Shown here: piece after piece, positions 34,143 to 42,272 of the stretch
Layout: the number at the start of each line of letters is the position of its first letter
Position numbering within the stretch: position 1 is the stretch's first letter
Assembly: GCA_937872515.1 (NCBI GenBank)
Contig: CALMSX010000117.1
Coordinates: 101,789 to 165,788 of the forward strand
Length of the DNA: 64,000 nt
Direction of reading: 5' to 3'
From: an uncultured Bacteroidota bacterium
GTDB lineage: Bacteria; Bacteroidota; Bacteroidia; Chitinophagales; Saprospiraceae
Notes under the pieces: generated by a model
What the model saw: the letters and a program-made list of their open reading frames with translations, nothing else
What the model was told of the DNA's origin: nothing
Database searches by the model: none
Made by a program: the position numbers and the translations under genes

Positions 34143-35783
34143 ATGGAAAAAGAAATTCAAACCCAAAAGATTGGAGTTTCCTATGCTTCGGCCTTAAGTA
34201 AGCTCTTTCGCACCATCCAATTGGATAATAGAGATGTTTTGGCAGTTTACTTTTTTGCCATTTTTTCAGGGATCGTATTTTTATCCTTGCCCCTGGGCAT
34301 CCAATCCATCATCGGCTTTGTGATGGCGGGCAGTGTGAGTACCTCTATCATAGTACTTATTGTACTGGTATTGTTGGGAGTCATCATCAACGGACTTTTG
34401 CAAGTGCGCCAGATGGAACACATCGAAAAAATTGAGCAAAAAATTTATGTTCGCTACGCCTTCGAATTTAGTCACAAACTCCTCACCATCGACCTGGACA
34501 AAGCGCGCAAATACCATTTGCCCGAGTTGGTCAATCGTTTTTTGGAAGTATCCTCCCTCCAAAAGAGTTTGCAAAAGCTGTTGATTGATATTCCGGCAGC
34601 CCTGGTACAAATTATTTTTGGTACCCTGCTCTTGTCCTTTTATCACCCGCTTTTTCTGGGCTTTGGCTTGGTCATGTTGATCATTGTCCTGCTGATCCTC
34701 AGATTTACGGCTTCGCAAGGTCTTACCTCAGCGGTAAATACAAGCGATGCCAAGTATGCCCTCACTTCCTGGTTTCAAGACCTCAGTGCCGCCATCCTGG
34801 ATTTTAAGGCAGAAAGTTATGACGACTGGCACATGAATCGAACAGATCGTTTGGTGAGTGAATACCTCAAACACAGAACCCGGCATTTCAGGGTCTTAAA
34901 ATTTCAATACTGGAGCTTGATTGCATTTAAAATCAGCATCATTGCCATCATGCTGATTTTGGGGGTAGTGCTGCTGGTGGATCAACAAATCAACATAGGT
35001 CAGTTTATTGCGGCAGACCTTGTAATCATCACGATTATCAATTCAGTTGAAAAATTCATAGGCAATTTTGACAAGGTATACAACGCCATGGTTGCCCTGG
35101 AGAAACTTGAAAAAGTAGTGGGCCTCCCGGAAGAGGTAGCGGGCAATTTCCAGCGCCACTCATCTGAAATTCCAACATCGCATTCCCTGACCCCATTTGA
35201 AAATGCAGAGGGAGAATGGACACTTCAAGCCGGCCAATGGTCGTGCTGGATAACACCCACAGCTTATCTGTCGCGACAGATGCCCATGATAACAGGCCTT
35301 ATAGAGATGAAAGAAGGCCATGCCCTCATCGATGGTCTGCCATCCACCAGTTTCAAACCCACACCGCTTCGACAAAGCATAGGGTGGATGGGCAAAAACA
35401 GCGGCTTGTTTCACGGCAGTATTTTGGAAAATATTACCATGGGCAATGAACCTTCGGATCCGGAGCAACTCATGCAGCTGGCCCACCTCACAGGACTCAT
35501 GAAAGCCATTACCCGATTTAAAAACGGTTTCGATACCCAGTTGGGACCCAGGGGACACAAGGCGGATGGTCCCTTAAAGCATGCCATCCTGCTGACCAGG
35601 GCTTTGTTAGGCAACAAGGTGCTCATCCTTTTAGAAGACCCATTCCACCATTTGTCTGATGAAGAAGTATTGCGTTTGCTCAATTACCTCAAACGCAAAG
35701 AACTGACCCTGGTGGTAAGTGTCCCGGAAGCAGACAATCGCATAAAACAACTGTTTGACCAGGTAATAACCCTCAATTATTGA
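34143..35783 (+). CDS. ABC exporter-like protein with degenerate ATPase domain
   Basis: A 546-residue protein. Residues about 20-330 are a six-helix ABC exporter transmembrane domain (VLAVYFFAIFSGIVFLSLPLGI, IIVLIVLVLLGVIING, LVQIIFGTLLLSFYHPLFLG, IIAIMLILGVVLLVD). Residues about 355-546 align with an ABC nucleotide-binding domain in outline (VLIDG-like ALIDGLPS, LFHGSILENITMG, TRALLGNKVLILLEDP) but lack the key residues: no GxxGxGKS, ADGPLKHAILL in place of LSGGQxxR, ED in place of the Walker B DE, and no H-loop histidine. First gene of the TetR-controlled exporter operon with HlyD and TolC. It may be a pseudo-ATPase that pairs with another subunit. Confidence 0.83.
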   Translation: MEKEIQTQKIGVSYASALSKLFRTIQLDNRDVLAVYFFAIFSGIVFLSLPLGIQSIIGFVMAGSVSTSIIVLIVLVLLGVIINGLLQVRQMEHIEKIEQKIYVRYAFEFSHKLLTIDLDKARKYHLPELVNRFLEVSSLQKSLQKLLIDIPAALVQIIFGTLLLSFYHPLFLGFGLVMLIIVLLILRFTASQGLTSAVNTSDAKYALTSWFQDLSAAILDFKAESYDDWHMNRTDRLVSEYLKHRTRHFRVLKFQYWSLIAFKISIIAIMLILGVVLLVDQQINIGQFIAADLVIITIINSVEKFIGNFDKVYNAMVALEKLEKVVGLPEEVAGNFQRHSSEIPTSHSLTPFENAEGEWTLQAGQWSCWITPTAYLSRQMPMITGLIEMKEGHALIDGLPSTSFKPTPLRQSIGWMGKNSGLFHGSILENITMGNEPSDPEQLMQLAHLTGLMKAITRFKNGFDTQLGPRGHKADGPLKHAILLTRALLGNKVLILLEDPFHHLSDEEVLRLLNYLKRKELTLVVSVPEADNRIKQLFDQVITLNY

Positions 35784-35790
35784 TCTTATC

Positions 35791-37131
35791 ATGAATTATA
35801 AATATATACATCCCCATTTTGAAGCCGAGTCGCGGCAATCCCCTTTTGCTTCTTTTTCGAAAGTATACAGGATTAAAAAAGAGACCAGCCTCATTCGGTG
35901 GACCCTTGCTATTCTTTTGGTTATTATCATCTGCCTATTTTTACCGTGGACCCAAAACGTGCGCTCCAAAGGAAAGGTAACCACCCTGAGATTGGAAGAC
36001 AGGGCCCAGGAAGTCAATACCGTGATTGGTGGAAGGATTGCTCAATGGTACGTCACAGAGGGCGATCAGGTGATGGCCGGTGACACCCTGGTGCGACTAG
36101 AAGAAGTAAAGGTGGAGTATTTTGATCCTCAGCTGTTGACGAGAACGCAGGATCAGCTGGCTGCCAAATCAGATGCAGTTGAATTGTACAATGACAAGTC
36201 AAAAGCCATTGGTTCACAAATTGCTGCCCTCGAGGCTGCCCTCAATTCAAAGTTGCAGGTCATCGACAACAAGATGCAGCAGCAAAAATTGAAGATCACC
36301 AACGATAGTACCGAATATGTAGCCCTGGGCAATGAACTGAAAGCCTACCTTCGACAAAATGAAGCGGCAAAGGTGCTTTTGGACAGCGGTGCTATATCTA
36401 AGGTAGAATATGAAAAAAGATGGGTCAACTACCAGCTTTCTCAGGGCAAGGTAGTGATGGTTAAAAACAAGTGGGAACAAAGTAAACAAGAACTTTATAC
36501 CCTGCGTTTTGAAAGAAACCTTGCCATCCAGGAATATACAGATAAAATTGCCAAGGCAAGAGGAGATCGATCAGCAGTGCTTTCCGAGGTAGCAGGCACC
36601 AGGGCAGAAGTAGCAAAGCTGCAAAACCTCTTTGCCAACTACGATGCCCGTAGCAAGTTTTATTATATCACTGCCCCACAGTCAGGACAGCTCAGCAAGG
36701 CCATGAAGGCGGGTATTGGAGAATGGGTCAAGGAAGGTGATTTTATTGCAGAAATTGTGCCCTCCCAACAAGATAAGGCAGTTGAGATTTACATCCAGCC
36801 TGTTGATCTCCCCCTGGTGCAGAAAGACCAAAAAGTGATGCTGGTATTTGATGGATATCCGGCCATTGTATTTAGTGGCTGGCCGGCTTCCAGTTATGGT
36901 ACATTTAGAGGGGTTGTTTCATTTATAGGACAAGCTGCCGATGCCAATGGAAAATTTAGGGTCATGGTGCGGGAGGACAAAACCTTTCGTCAATGGCCGC
37001 AAACCCTGACTATCGGTACTGCGGCCCAGGGCATCAGCATGCTCAAAGAAGTGCCCGTGTATTATGAGCTATGGAGAAATATCAATGGCTTCCCACCAGA
37101 CTACTACAAGGTGACAACCGATAAAAAGTAA
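35791..37131 (+). CDS. HlyD family periplasmic adaptor
   Basis: A 446-residue membrane fusion protein. N-terminal cytoplasmic tail of about 35 residues, one membrane segment (LAILLVIIICLFLPW near 39-53), then the biotinyl-lipoyl half (EVNTVIGGRIAQWYVTEGDQVMAGDTLVRLE near 73-104), a long coiled coil (about 110-280), the second lipoyl half (APQSGQLSKAMKAGIGEWVKEGDFIAEIVP near 295-325) and a beta-barrel. It should link the inner-membrane exporter to TolC. It starts 7 bases after the ABC-like gene. Confidence 0.9.
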   Translation: MNYKYIHPHFEAESRQSPFASFSKVYRIKKETSLIRWTLAILLVIIICLFLPWTQNVRSKGKVTTLRLEDRAQEVNTVIGGRIAQWYVTEGDQVMAGDTLVRLEEVKVEYFDPQLLTRTQDQLAAKSDAVELYNDKSKAIGSQIAALEAALNSKLQVIDNKMQQQKLKITNDSTEYVALGNELKAYLRQNEAAKVLLDSGAISKVEYEKRWVNYQLSQGKVVMVKNKWEQSKQELYTLRFERNLAIQEYTDKIAKARGDRSAVLSEVAGTRAEVAKLQNLFANYDARSKFYYITAPQSGQLSKAMKAGIGEWVKEGDFIAEIVPSQQDKAVEIYIQPVDLPLVQKDQKVMLVFDGYPAIVFSGWPASSYGTFRGVVSFIGQAADANGKFRVMVREDKTFRQWPQTLTIGTAAQGISMLKEVPVYYELWRNINGFPPDYYKVTTDKK

Positions 37132-37134
37132 GCG

Positions 37135-38520
37135 ATGAAAAAAAGTTATATACTTGTTTTTGTTTTTTTTGTCACAGCCTTGTCAGCTCAGCGAGATAGT
37201 ATTCTCGGTTATGATGTATTTATCCGGCAGATCAGAGATTACCATCCTTTATCGCTCAAGGCCAATTTATGGGTTGATGCTGCCGATGCCGGTTTATTAG
37301 AAGCCAAAGGGGGTTTTGATCCGGTCCTTGATTTTAAAAAATCGGATAAAAATTTTTCCGGAGCTAACTACTACGATAAAAATGCACTCTCTCTCAAATG
37401 GCCCACACCATGGGCTGTCCAGGTAAATACAGGCATCGAAAGGGCTGAGGGTGTGTACCTGGATCCTGAAACCACGGTAGGTACCATTTCCTATGTAGGA
37501 TTGGATCTGCCGCTGCTCAAAGGTCTGTGGATGGATGAAAGGAGGGCGGCCCTGCAGATGGCAAAACAATACAGAAATCAAAGTGAAGAAGCCAGAATTC
37601 TGGCTTACAACCAGGTGGTTTCATTGGCTGCGCAGGCTTACTGGACCTGGCTCGAAAAATATGAGGTCTGGCAACTTACCATCGACACCTGGCAATTGGC
37701 CGAGCAAAGAAAAAACTTGTTGAAGACTTTATTTGTAAATGGCGATCGCTCTGAGGCCGACACCATGGAATTGTTTATCCAGGTCAATCAGCTGAGGATG
37801 CAGCGGGATGAAAGAAAGACAGACTACCTCAATGCCGGCCTTCAACTGTCCAACTTTGTCTGGCGGGAGACACTCTTTGACAGCTTGATGACAGGCGAAA
37901 TAATTCCTGTTAAAACCGACTGGCAGAGAGGGGAGGAAGAGGGGCTAAAATTGGCATTGATCCAGGTTCCCCTTTTGTCCAATCCGGCAATAAAATGGTA
38001 TGAGTTCAAACTGAAGGCGCTGGAGATCGAGCAGCGATACAAAAGGCAAATGCTCTTGCCCGAGCTCAATCTCAGCACCCGCCTCCTCAGCAAAAATAGC
38101 TACCAATTTTCGGGGCTGGATCGTTTTTATTTTACAGACAATTACCTGCTGGGAGTCCAGTTCAAAATGCCCCTTCTGCTGAGAGAGGGTAGAGGGGCAT
38201 TACAAAATACAAAGATAAAGATCCGCGATACCCAATGGGATATGCAGCTAAAAGTGAGAGACCTGGCCAATAAAGAAAGTACGCTTACCAATGAATTGGC
38301 TTTGTTAATCGCACAAATCGAAAACATTGCTGCCCTCATCCAGGCCCAAAGCCGCTTGTATGCCTTGGAAATCTCCCGATTCAACCTGGGTGAGAGCAGC
38401 GTGTTTTTGGTCAATGCCCGTGAACAAAAGTTACTTGAGCTCAAAGGCAAAGAAGTAGAGCTGAAAGCCAAAAGAGCCAAAACAATTGCCAAACTATATG
38501 AGTTGAGAGCTGGCTTTTAG
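37135..38520 (+). CDS. TolC family outer membrane efflux protein
   Basis: A 461-residue protein with a signal peptide ending ALSAQ near residue 19 and two long helical repeats (about 150-230 and 370-455) of the TolC fold, e.g. ILAYNQVVSLAAQAYWTWLEKYEVW and LALLIAQIENIAALIQAQSRLYALE. Four residues separate it from the HlyD gene stop. Together the three genes form a complete trans-envelope exporter layout, with the ATPase caveat noted for the first gene. Substrate unknown. Confidence 0.88.
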   Translation: MKKSYILVFVFFVTALSAQRDSILGYDVFIRQIRDYHPLSLKANLWVDAADAGLLEAKGGFDPVLDFKKSDKNFSGANYYDKNALSLKWPTPWAVQVNTGIERAEGVYLDPETTVGTISYVGLDLPLLKGLWMDERRAALQMAKQYRNQSEEARILAYNQVVSLAAQAYWTWLEKYEVWQLTIDTWQLAEQRKNLLKTLFVNGDRSEADTMELFIQVNQLRMQRDERKTDYLNAGLQLSNFVWRETLFDSLMTGEIIPVKTDWQRGEEEGLKLALIQVPLLSNPAIKWYEFKLKALEIEQRYKRQMLLPELNLSTRLLSKNSYQFSGLDRFYFTDNYLLGVQFKMPLLLREGRGALQNTKIKIRDTQWDMQLKVRDLANKESTLTNELALLIAQIENIAALIQAQSRLYALEISRFNLGESSVFLVNAREQKLLELKGKEVELKAKRAKTIAKLYELRAGF

Positions 38521-38577
38521 TATGTCATGGTATTTGACTTAGGTATAAAGATTTTAAGTCCAATAATTGGGGCCCAG

Positions 38578-40101
38578 TTAAAAGAATCCCAACTTACTTT
38601 TGTTGTAGGAGATCAACATGTTTTTGGTTTGGCGATAGTGGTTGAGCATCATTTTATGGGTTTCCCTACCGATGCCGGATTTTTTGTATCCGCCAAAAGG
38701 AGCGTGGGCTGGATAGGCGTGGTAACAGTTGACCCAAACCCTGCCTGCCTGAATGGCGCGTGATACCTTGTAGGCAGTGTGCATGTCTCGTGTCCACACC
38801 CCTGCTCCGAGACCATATAGGGTGTCATTGGCAATGGCAATGGCTTCTGCCTCGTCTTTGAAAGTGGCAATACACACTACAGGGCCAAAAATTTCTTCCT
38901 GGAAAATGCGCATTTTATTGTTGCCCTTAAAAACCGTTGGCTGGATGTAATATCCTCCTTCTAATCCTTCGTTGTAGGCCTCACATCCACCGGTAAGCAG
39001 CTCGGCTCCTTCTTCCTTACCTAGTTCGATGTAATGAAGTATCTTGTCAAATTGCTCATTGGAAGCCTGTGCTCCCATCATGGTTTCAGGATCGAGAGGG
39101 TGACCAATTTTTATTTGTTTAACCCGTTCCAGGAACCTTTCCACAAAAGCATCATAGATGGATTCTTGTACCAATATCCTGGAGGGGCAGGTACAAACTT
39201 CTCCCTGATTGAGGGCAAAAAGAGCCGCTCCTTCCAGGCATTTGTCAAAAAATTCATCGTCACCATCCATTACATCTTTAAAGAAAATATTGGGCGATTT
39301 GCCCCCTAATTCAAGGGTTACCGGTATGATGTTTTTGGCAGCATACTGCATAATCAATTGACCGGTAGTGGTTTCTCCAGTAAAGGCGATCTTGTTAATG
39401 CGAGGATTGGATGCCAGCGGTTTACCAGCTTCAAGTCCAAAACCATTCACAATATTGAGGACACCTGCGGGCAGTATATTTTCGATGAGTTCTGCCAAAA
39501 CCATGATGCCTACAGGTGTCTGCTCTGCGGGCTTAAGTACTACACAATTTCCTGCAGCCAGGGCTGGAGCCAGTTTCCAGGTAGCCATGAGCAATGGAAA
39601 ATTCCATGGAATGATCTGACCAACGACCCCCAGGGGCTCATGTACGATGAGCGACAAAGTATTGCGGTCTAATTCAGAGGCGGCACCCTCTTCGGCCCTG
39701 ATGACACCGGCAAAATAACGAAAATGATCGATGGAAAGGGGCAAGTCGGCTGCGCGTGTTTCTCTGATCGGCTTACCATTGTCCCAGGTTTCAACGCGGG
39801 CAAGAAGGTCAAGATTTTTTTCCATTACATCTGCAATCTTTAATAATAAGTTGCTGCGTTCTGTAACGGATGTATTGTTCCAATGAGGGGCGGCGGCCCA
39901 GGCAGCATCTAAAGCAAGCTCAATGTCTGCCTCCTGCGATCTTGCAATTTTGGTAAATACTTTCCCATCTACCGGTGATATGGTTTCAAAATACTCCCCT
40001 CCAACGGGTGCAACCCATTTACCTCCGATAAAATTATCATAGTGGGTTTTAAACGCAGGGACATCTACGAGTTGGGTTTGTTTGGTGATTACTGTTGACA
40101 T
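38578..40101 (-). CDS. Aldehyde dehydrogenase (AldB/ExaC-like)
   Basis: A 507-residue enzyme from the ATG at 40101; an in-frame ATG 72 bases upstream adds a tail outside the family. Motifs: ELGGKSPNIFFKDV near 264-277 (catalytic glutamate), the catalytic cysteine in NQGEVCTCPSR near 300, and PWNFPLLMATWKLAPALAAGNCVVLKPAEQTP near 160-190 for NAD+. EIFGPVV near 400 closes the site. It oxidises aldehydes such as acetaldehyde to acids with NAD+. An AraC regulator is divergent 229 bases away with phased direct repeats between, suggesting specific control. Confidence 0.92.
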   Translation of the reverse strand: MSTVITKQTQLVDVPAFKTHYDNFIGGKWVAPVGGEYFETISPVDGKVFTKIARSQEADIELALDAAWAAAPHWNNTSVTERSNLLLKIADVMEKNLDLLARVETWDNGKPIRETRAADLPLSIDHFRYFAGVIRAEEGAASELDRNTLSLIVHEPLGVVGQIIPWNFPLLMATWKLAPALAAGNCVVLKPAEQTPVGIMVLAELIENILPAGVLNIVNGFGLEAGKPLASNPRINKIAFTGETTTGQLIMQYAAKNIIPVTLELGGKSPNIFFKDVMDGDDEFFDKCLEGAALFALNQGEVCTCPSRILVQESIYDAFVERFLERVKQIKIGHPLDPETMMGAQASNEQFDKILHYIELGKEEGAELLTGGCEAYNEGLEGGYYIQPTVFKGNNKMRIFQEEIFGPVVCIATFKDEAEAIAIANDTLYGLGAGVWTRDMHTAYKVSRAIQAGRVWVNCYHAYPAHAPFGGYKKSGIGRETHKMMLNHYRQTKNMLISYNKSKLGFF

Positions 40102-40193
40102 AATAACGATTTGAAATGTGAAAAAAACGCGGCCACTGCCATTGGGTCGAAAGCCACGATACAAATGAAGCACATCTCAGGCCTACAATGTTT

Positions 40194-40268
40194 GCACAAT
40201 TCTACCCTGCATTAGCACAATCCTGCCATCCATTGTTAAAATCCTGTCAATCGTTGTATAATTCTCCT
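40194..40268. promoter_or_regulatory. Four helically phased direct repeats (candidate AraC operator)
   Basis: Four copies of a 13-base word, GCACAATTCTACC at 40194, GCACAATCCTGCC at 40215, TTAAAATCCTGTC at 40236 and TGTATAATTCTCC at 40255, recur every 20-21 bases, i.e. two DNA turns. The invariant core is AATyCT. AraC-family regulators bind such direct half-sites on one face of DNA. The array sits between the divergent aldehyde dehydrogenase and AraC genes, about 93 bases before the former start. Confidence 0.6.
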
Positions 40269-40281
40269 AATGAGAAATAAA

Positions 40282-40328
40282 ATATTAAATTTGTAGTGCT
40301 CTTTGATATTAAATATGTAGCACTATTT
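40282..40328 (+). repeat. Two 23-base direct repeats before the AraC gene
   Basis: ATATTAAATTTGTAGTGCTC (40282) and ATATTAAATATGTAGCACTA (40306) begin two copies with a 24-base period and about 19 of 23 identities; the second ends 2 bases before the ATG at 40331. Each contains a TTTG or TATTT element. They may be the core promoter, autoregulatory sites or a recent small duplication. Confidence 0.55.
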
Positions 40329-40330
40329 AG

Positions 40331-41245
40331 ATGTTGGAATTAAATCTTAGCCACTACCAGTATAGAAAACTGGAAAACCATGTTGAGAACAGAACCGTTC
40401 ATACCCTCAACCATGCGGAGCTTAATATCTTTGAAACGCACCAGCAAGCGGAACAGGTAATGTTGCGTTTTAGTGATCCGGTTTTGGCCAGCATGATACG
40501 TGGTAAAAAAGTTATGCACCTCAACGGCATGACCTCATTTGACTTTTTACCCGGTGAATCGGTTATACTACCTGGAAATGAATTGATGTGCATTGACTTC
40601 CCGGAAGCCACACAAAATACACCTACCCAATGCCTGGCCTTGGCCTTTAGCCATGAAAAACTCAATGAAGCTGTAGCATTGCTCAATCACAGAGGTATCA
40701 AACAGGATGGAACGGAGTGGAAGACCACAGATTATAATTTTCATTTTACCAATGACATTGCCATCAATCAAATCCTCCAAAGACTCATTTTTTTATTCTC
40801 CGAAAACCACCCTTCCAAAGATTTTTTCTGTGACCTGATGATCCAGGAACTCATCATTCGTATTCTTCAGGAAGAAAACAAGAGCTTGTACATTCAGCGT
40901 TCTCAAAAATTATCCAACAACAACCGTTTTCAGTTTATCATCAACTACATACGTGATAACATCAGAGAACAACTGTCCATCGATCGACTGAGTGAAAAAG
41001 CCCATATGAGCGAGTCCAACTTTTATCGCACCTTTAAACATGAACTCGGCATTACTCCCAACGACTTCATAATAGAAGAGCGATTGAAACTGGCGGAAAG
41101 TTTACTCAAAAACAAAGATATCAGCATTAAAGAAGCCTACCTCAGCAGTGGTTTCAACAGTTTTTCTTATTTCAGCAGGGTATTTAAAATGAAACACAAA
41201 ATATCACCCACGGCTTATAAGCAGACAGCGGCTATTGGGAAGTGA
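40331..41245 (+). CDS. AraC family transcriptional regulator
   Basis: A 304-residue protein. Residues about 20-190 are an AraC-type N-terminal sensory domain (VMLRFSDPVLASMIRGKKVMHL, FLPGESVILPGNELMCIDFPEA). The C-terminal 100 residues carry two helix-turn-helix motifs: QLSIDRLSEKAHMSESNFYRTFKHELGITPNDFI near 222-256 and KDISIKEAYLSSGFNSFSYFSRVFKMKHKISPTAY near 265-299. It is divergent from the aldehyde dehydrogenase gene, which it most likely controls. Confidence 0.9.
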   Translation: MLELNLSHYQYRKLENHVENRTVHTLNHAELNIFETHQQAEQVMLRFSDPVLASMIRGKKVMHLNGMTSFDFLPGESVILPGNELMCIDFPEATQNTPTQCLALAFSHEKLNEAVALLNHRGIKQDGTEWKTTDYNFHFTNDIAINQILQRLIFLFSENHPSKDFFCDLMIQELIIRILQEENKSLYIQRSQKLSNNNRFQFIINYIRDNIREQLSIDRLSEKAHMSESNFYRTFKHELGITPNDFIIEERLKLAESLLKNKDISIKEAYLSSGFNSFSYFSRVFKMKHKISPTAYKQTAAIGK

Positions 41246-41260
41246 TGTTGAGGGCGATGC

Positions 41261-41351
41261 GCTACGCACGCAATATGCTACGCACGCAATATGCTACGCA
41301 CGCAATGCGCTTAACGCTACACGCTTAGCGCTTAGCGCTCAACGCTCTACG
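41261..41351. repeat. Second GC-rich repeat patch with a 16-base tandem unit
   Basis: GCTACGCACGCAATAT occurs twice in tandem (41261, 41277) and once with AATGC ending (41293), then ACGCTACACGCTTAGCGCTTAGCG and related words continue to the T-run near 41354. The reverse strand resembles the AGCGTTTAGCG units at 29701. The following TTTTTTTGGGG gives a terminator-like tail, but no clean single stem was found. Confidence 0.65.
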
Positions 41352-41375
41352 TCTTTTTTTGGGGAGGATCGACAT

Positions 41376-42032
41376 CTATTTAGCAAAAACAAAATAACCA
41401 CCTACCTGTAGAAAATCCCTTCCCGTTTCATCGTTGATGCGATAATCAAACTGGTGGAGATAGCCCAGCATAATGGAAAATGATGGACTGAGTTTTTGAT
41501 TGAAATTGAGGGCTACTCGGTTGCGCTCAAAATAAGGTTCTCTCGTGGTAAAAAAGATTTCATTTGAAAAGCTGACACTCGTTTTAGAAGCCAATGGAAG
41601 AGAGAACAAGATTCTCTGTCTGAATCGTTCGCGGAAGCCACTCTCCTGAAAGCGAAGTTCGGCCCTATAGCGGGTTTCCATCTTTACTTTGCCCAGCTTT
41701 TGATCAAATGTCAATTGAGGCCATAGCCTGAATTCGTCGTTGTTTTTGGGTGTTACAAAATTACCTTCCTCTTTGTAGGTATCGTAATCTCCCATGCCCA
41801 GGGCAATGTGCATGCCGGGTCGATTGTGCCAAATGATGCCGGCCTTGTATTCGTGGTAGTGAAACCAGTTGTAAAAGTGAAGAGACCTCACCTGACCTTC
41901 CGCAAAGAGCGACCATTTATCGCCTACATCATAACGGATGTTTAGGATGTTCCAACTGCCAAGATGGGTATATTGACCTATACTTTTGTGGTAAATAAGT
42001 AAGGATAAAAAGAGGGAGAAGATTATTTTCAT
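41376..42032 (-). CDS. DUF2490 outer membrane protein
   Basis: A 218-residue protein with a signal peptide (ends KSIGQ near residue 20) and beta strands rich in aromatic residues typical of DUF2490 barrels: GSWNILNIRYDVGDKWSLFAEGQVR, FYNWFHYHEYKAGIIW, RYRAELRFQES, YLHQFDYRIND and a final F. It is likely a small outer-membrane barrel. Function unknown. No close operon partner. Confidence 0.82.
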   Translation of the reverse strand: MKIIFSLFLSLLIYHKSIGQYTHLGSWNILNIRYDVGDKWSLFAEGQVRSLHFYNWFHYHEYKAGIIWHNRPGMHIALGMGDYDTYKEEGNFVTPKNNDEFRLWPQLTFDQKLGKVKMETRYRAELRFQESGFRERFRQRILFSLPLASKTSVSFSNEIFFTTREPYFERNRVALNFNQKLSPSFSIMLGYLHQFDYRINDETGRDFLQVGGYFVFAK

Positions 42033-42272
42033 AACAGAATAAACAAAAATGATAGATTTTGTTCACGCCAATATAGAACAGGGTTTGAATGGGTGGTTTT
42101 TATTTCCAAGACCTGGGTACGCACCGCAACAGAAGGCATAACCAAAATATAGCACACCTACCTCAAGTATATATGTAAATTTTATTTAATATGTATTATT
42201 CTGTACCATTTTCCGCTTATCCTAACTCAATTTTTAATTTAAAAAAGCCACAAATGAAACCATAGGTAAAAT

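Noticed and set aside
34143..38520. The exporter operon as a standard type I secretion system for a linked toxin.
   Set aside because: No RTX or C39 peptidase domain and no linked substrate gene were found, and the ATPase motifs are missing.
38521..38577. Short GACTTA/TAAGTC inverted repeat after the TolC gene as a terminator.
   Set aside because: Only six pairs with a 13-base loop and no T-run; too weak to call.
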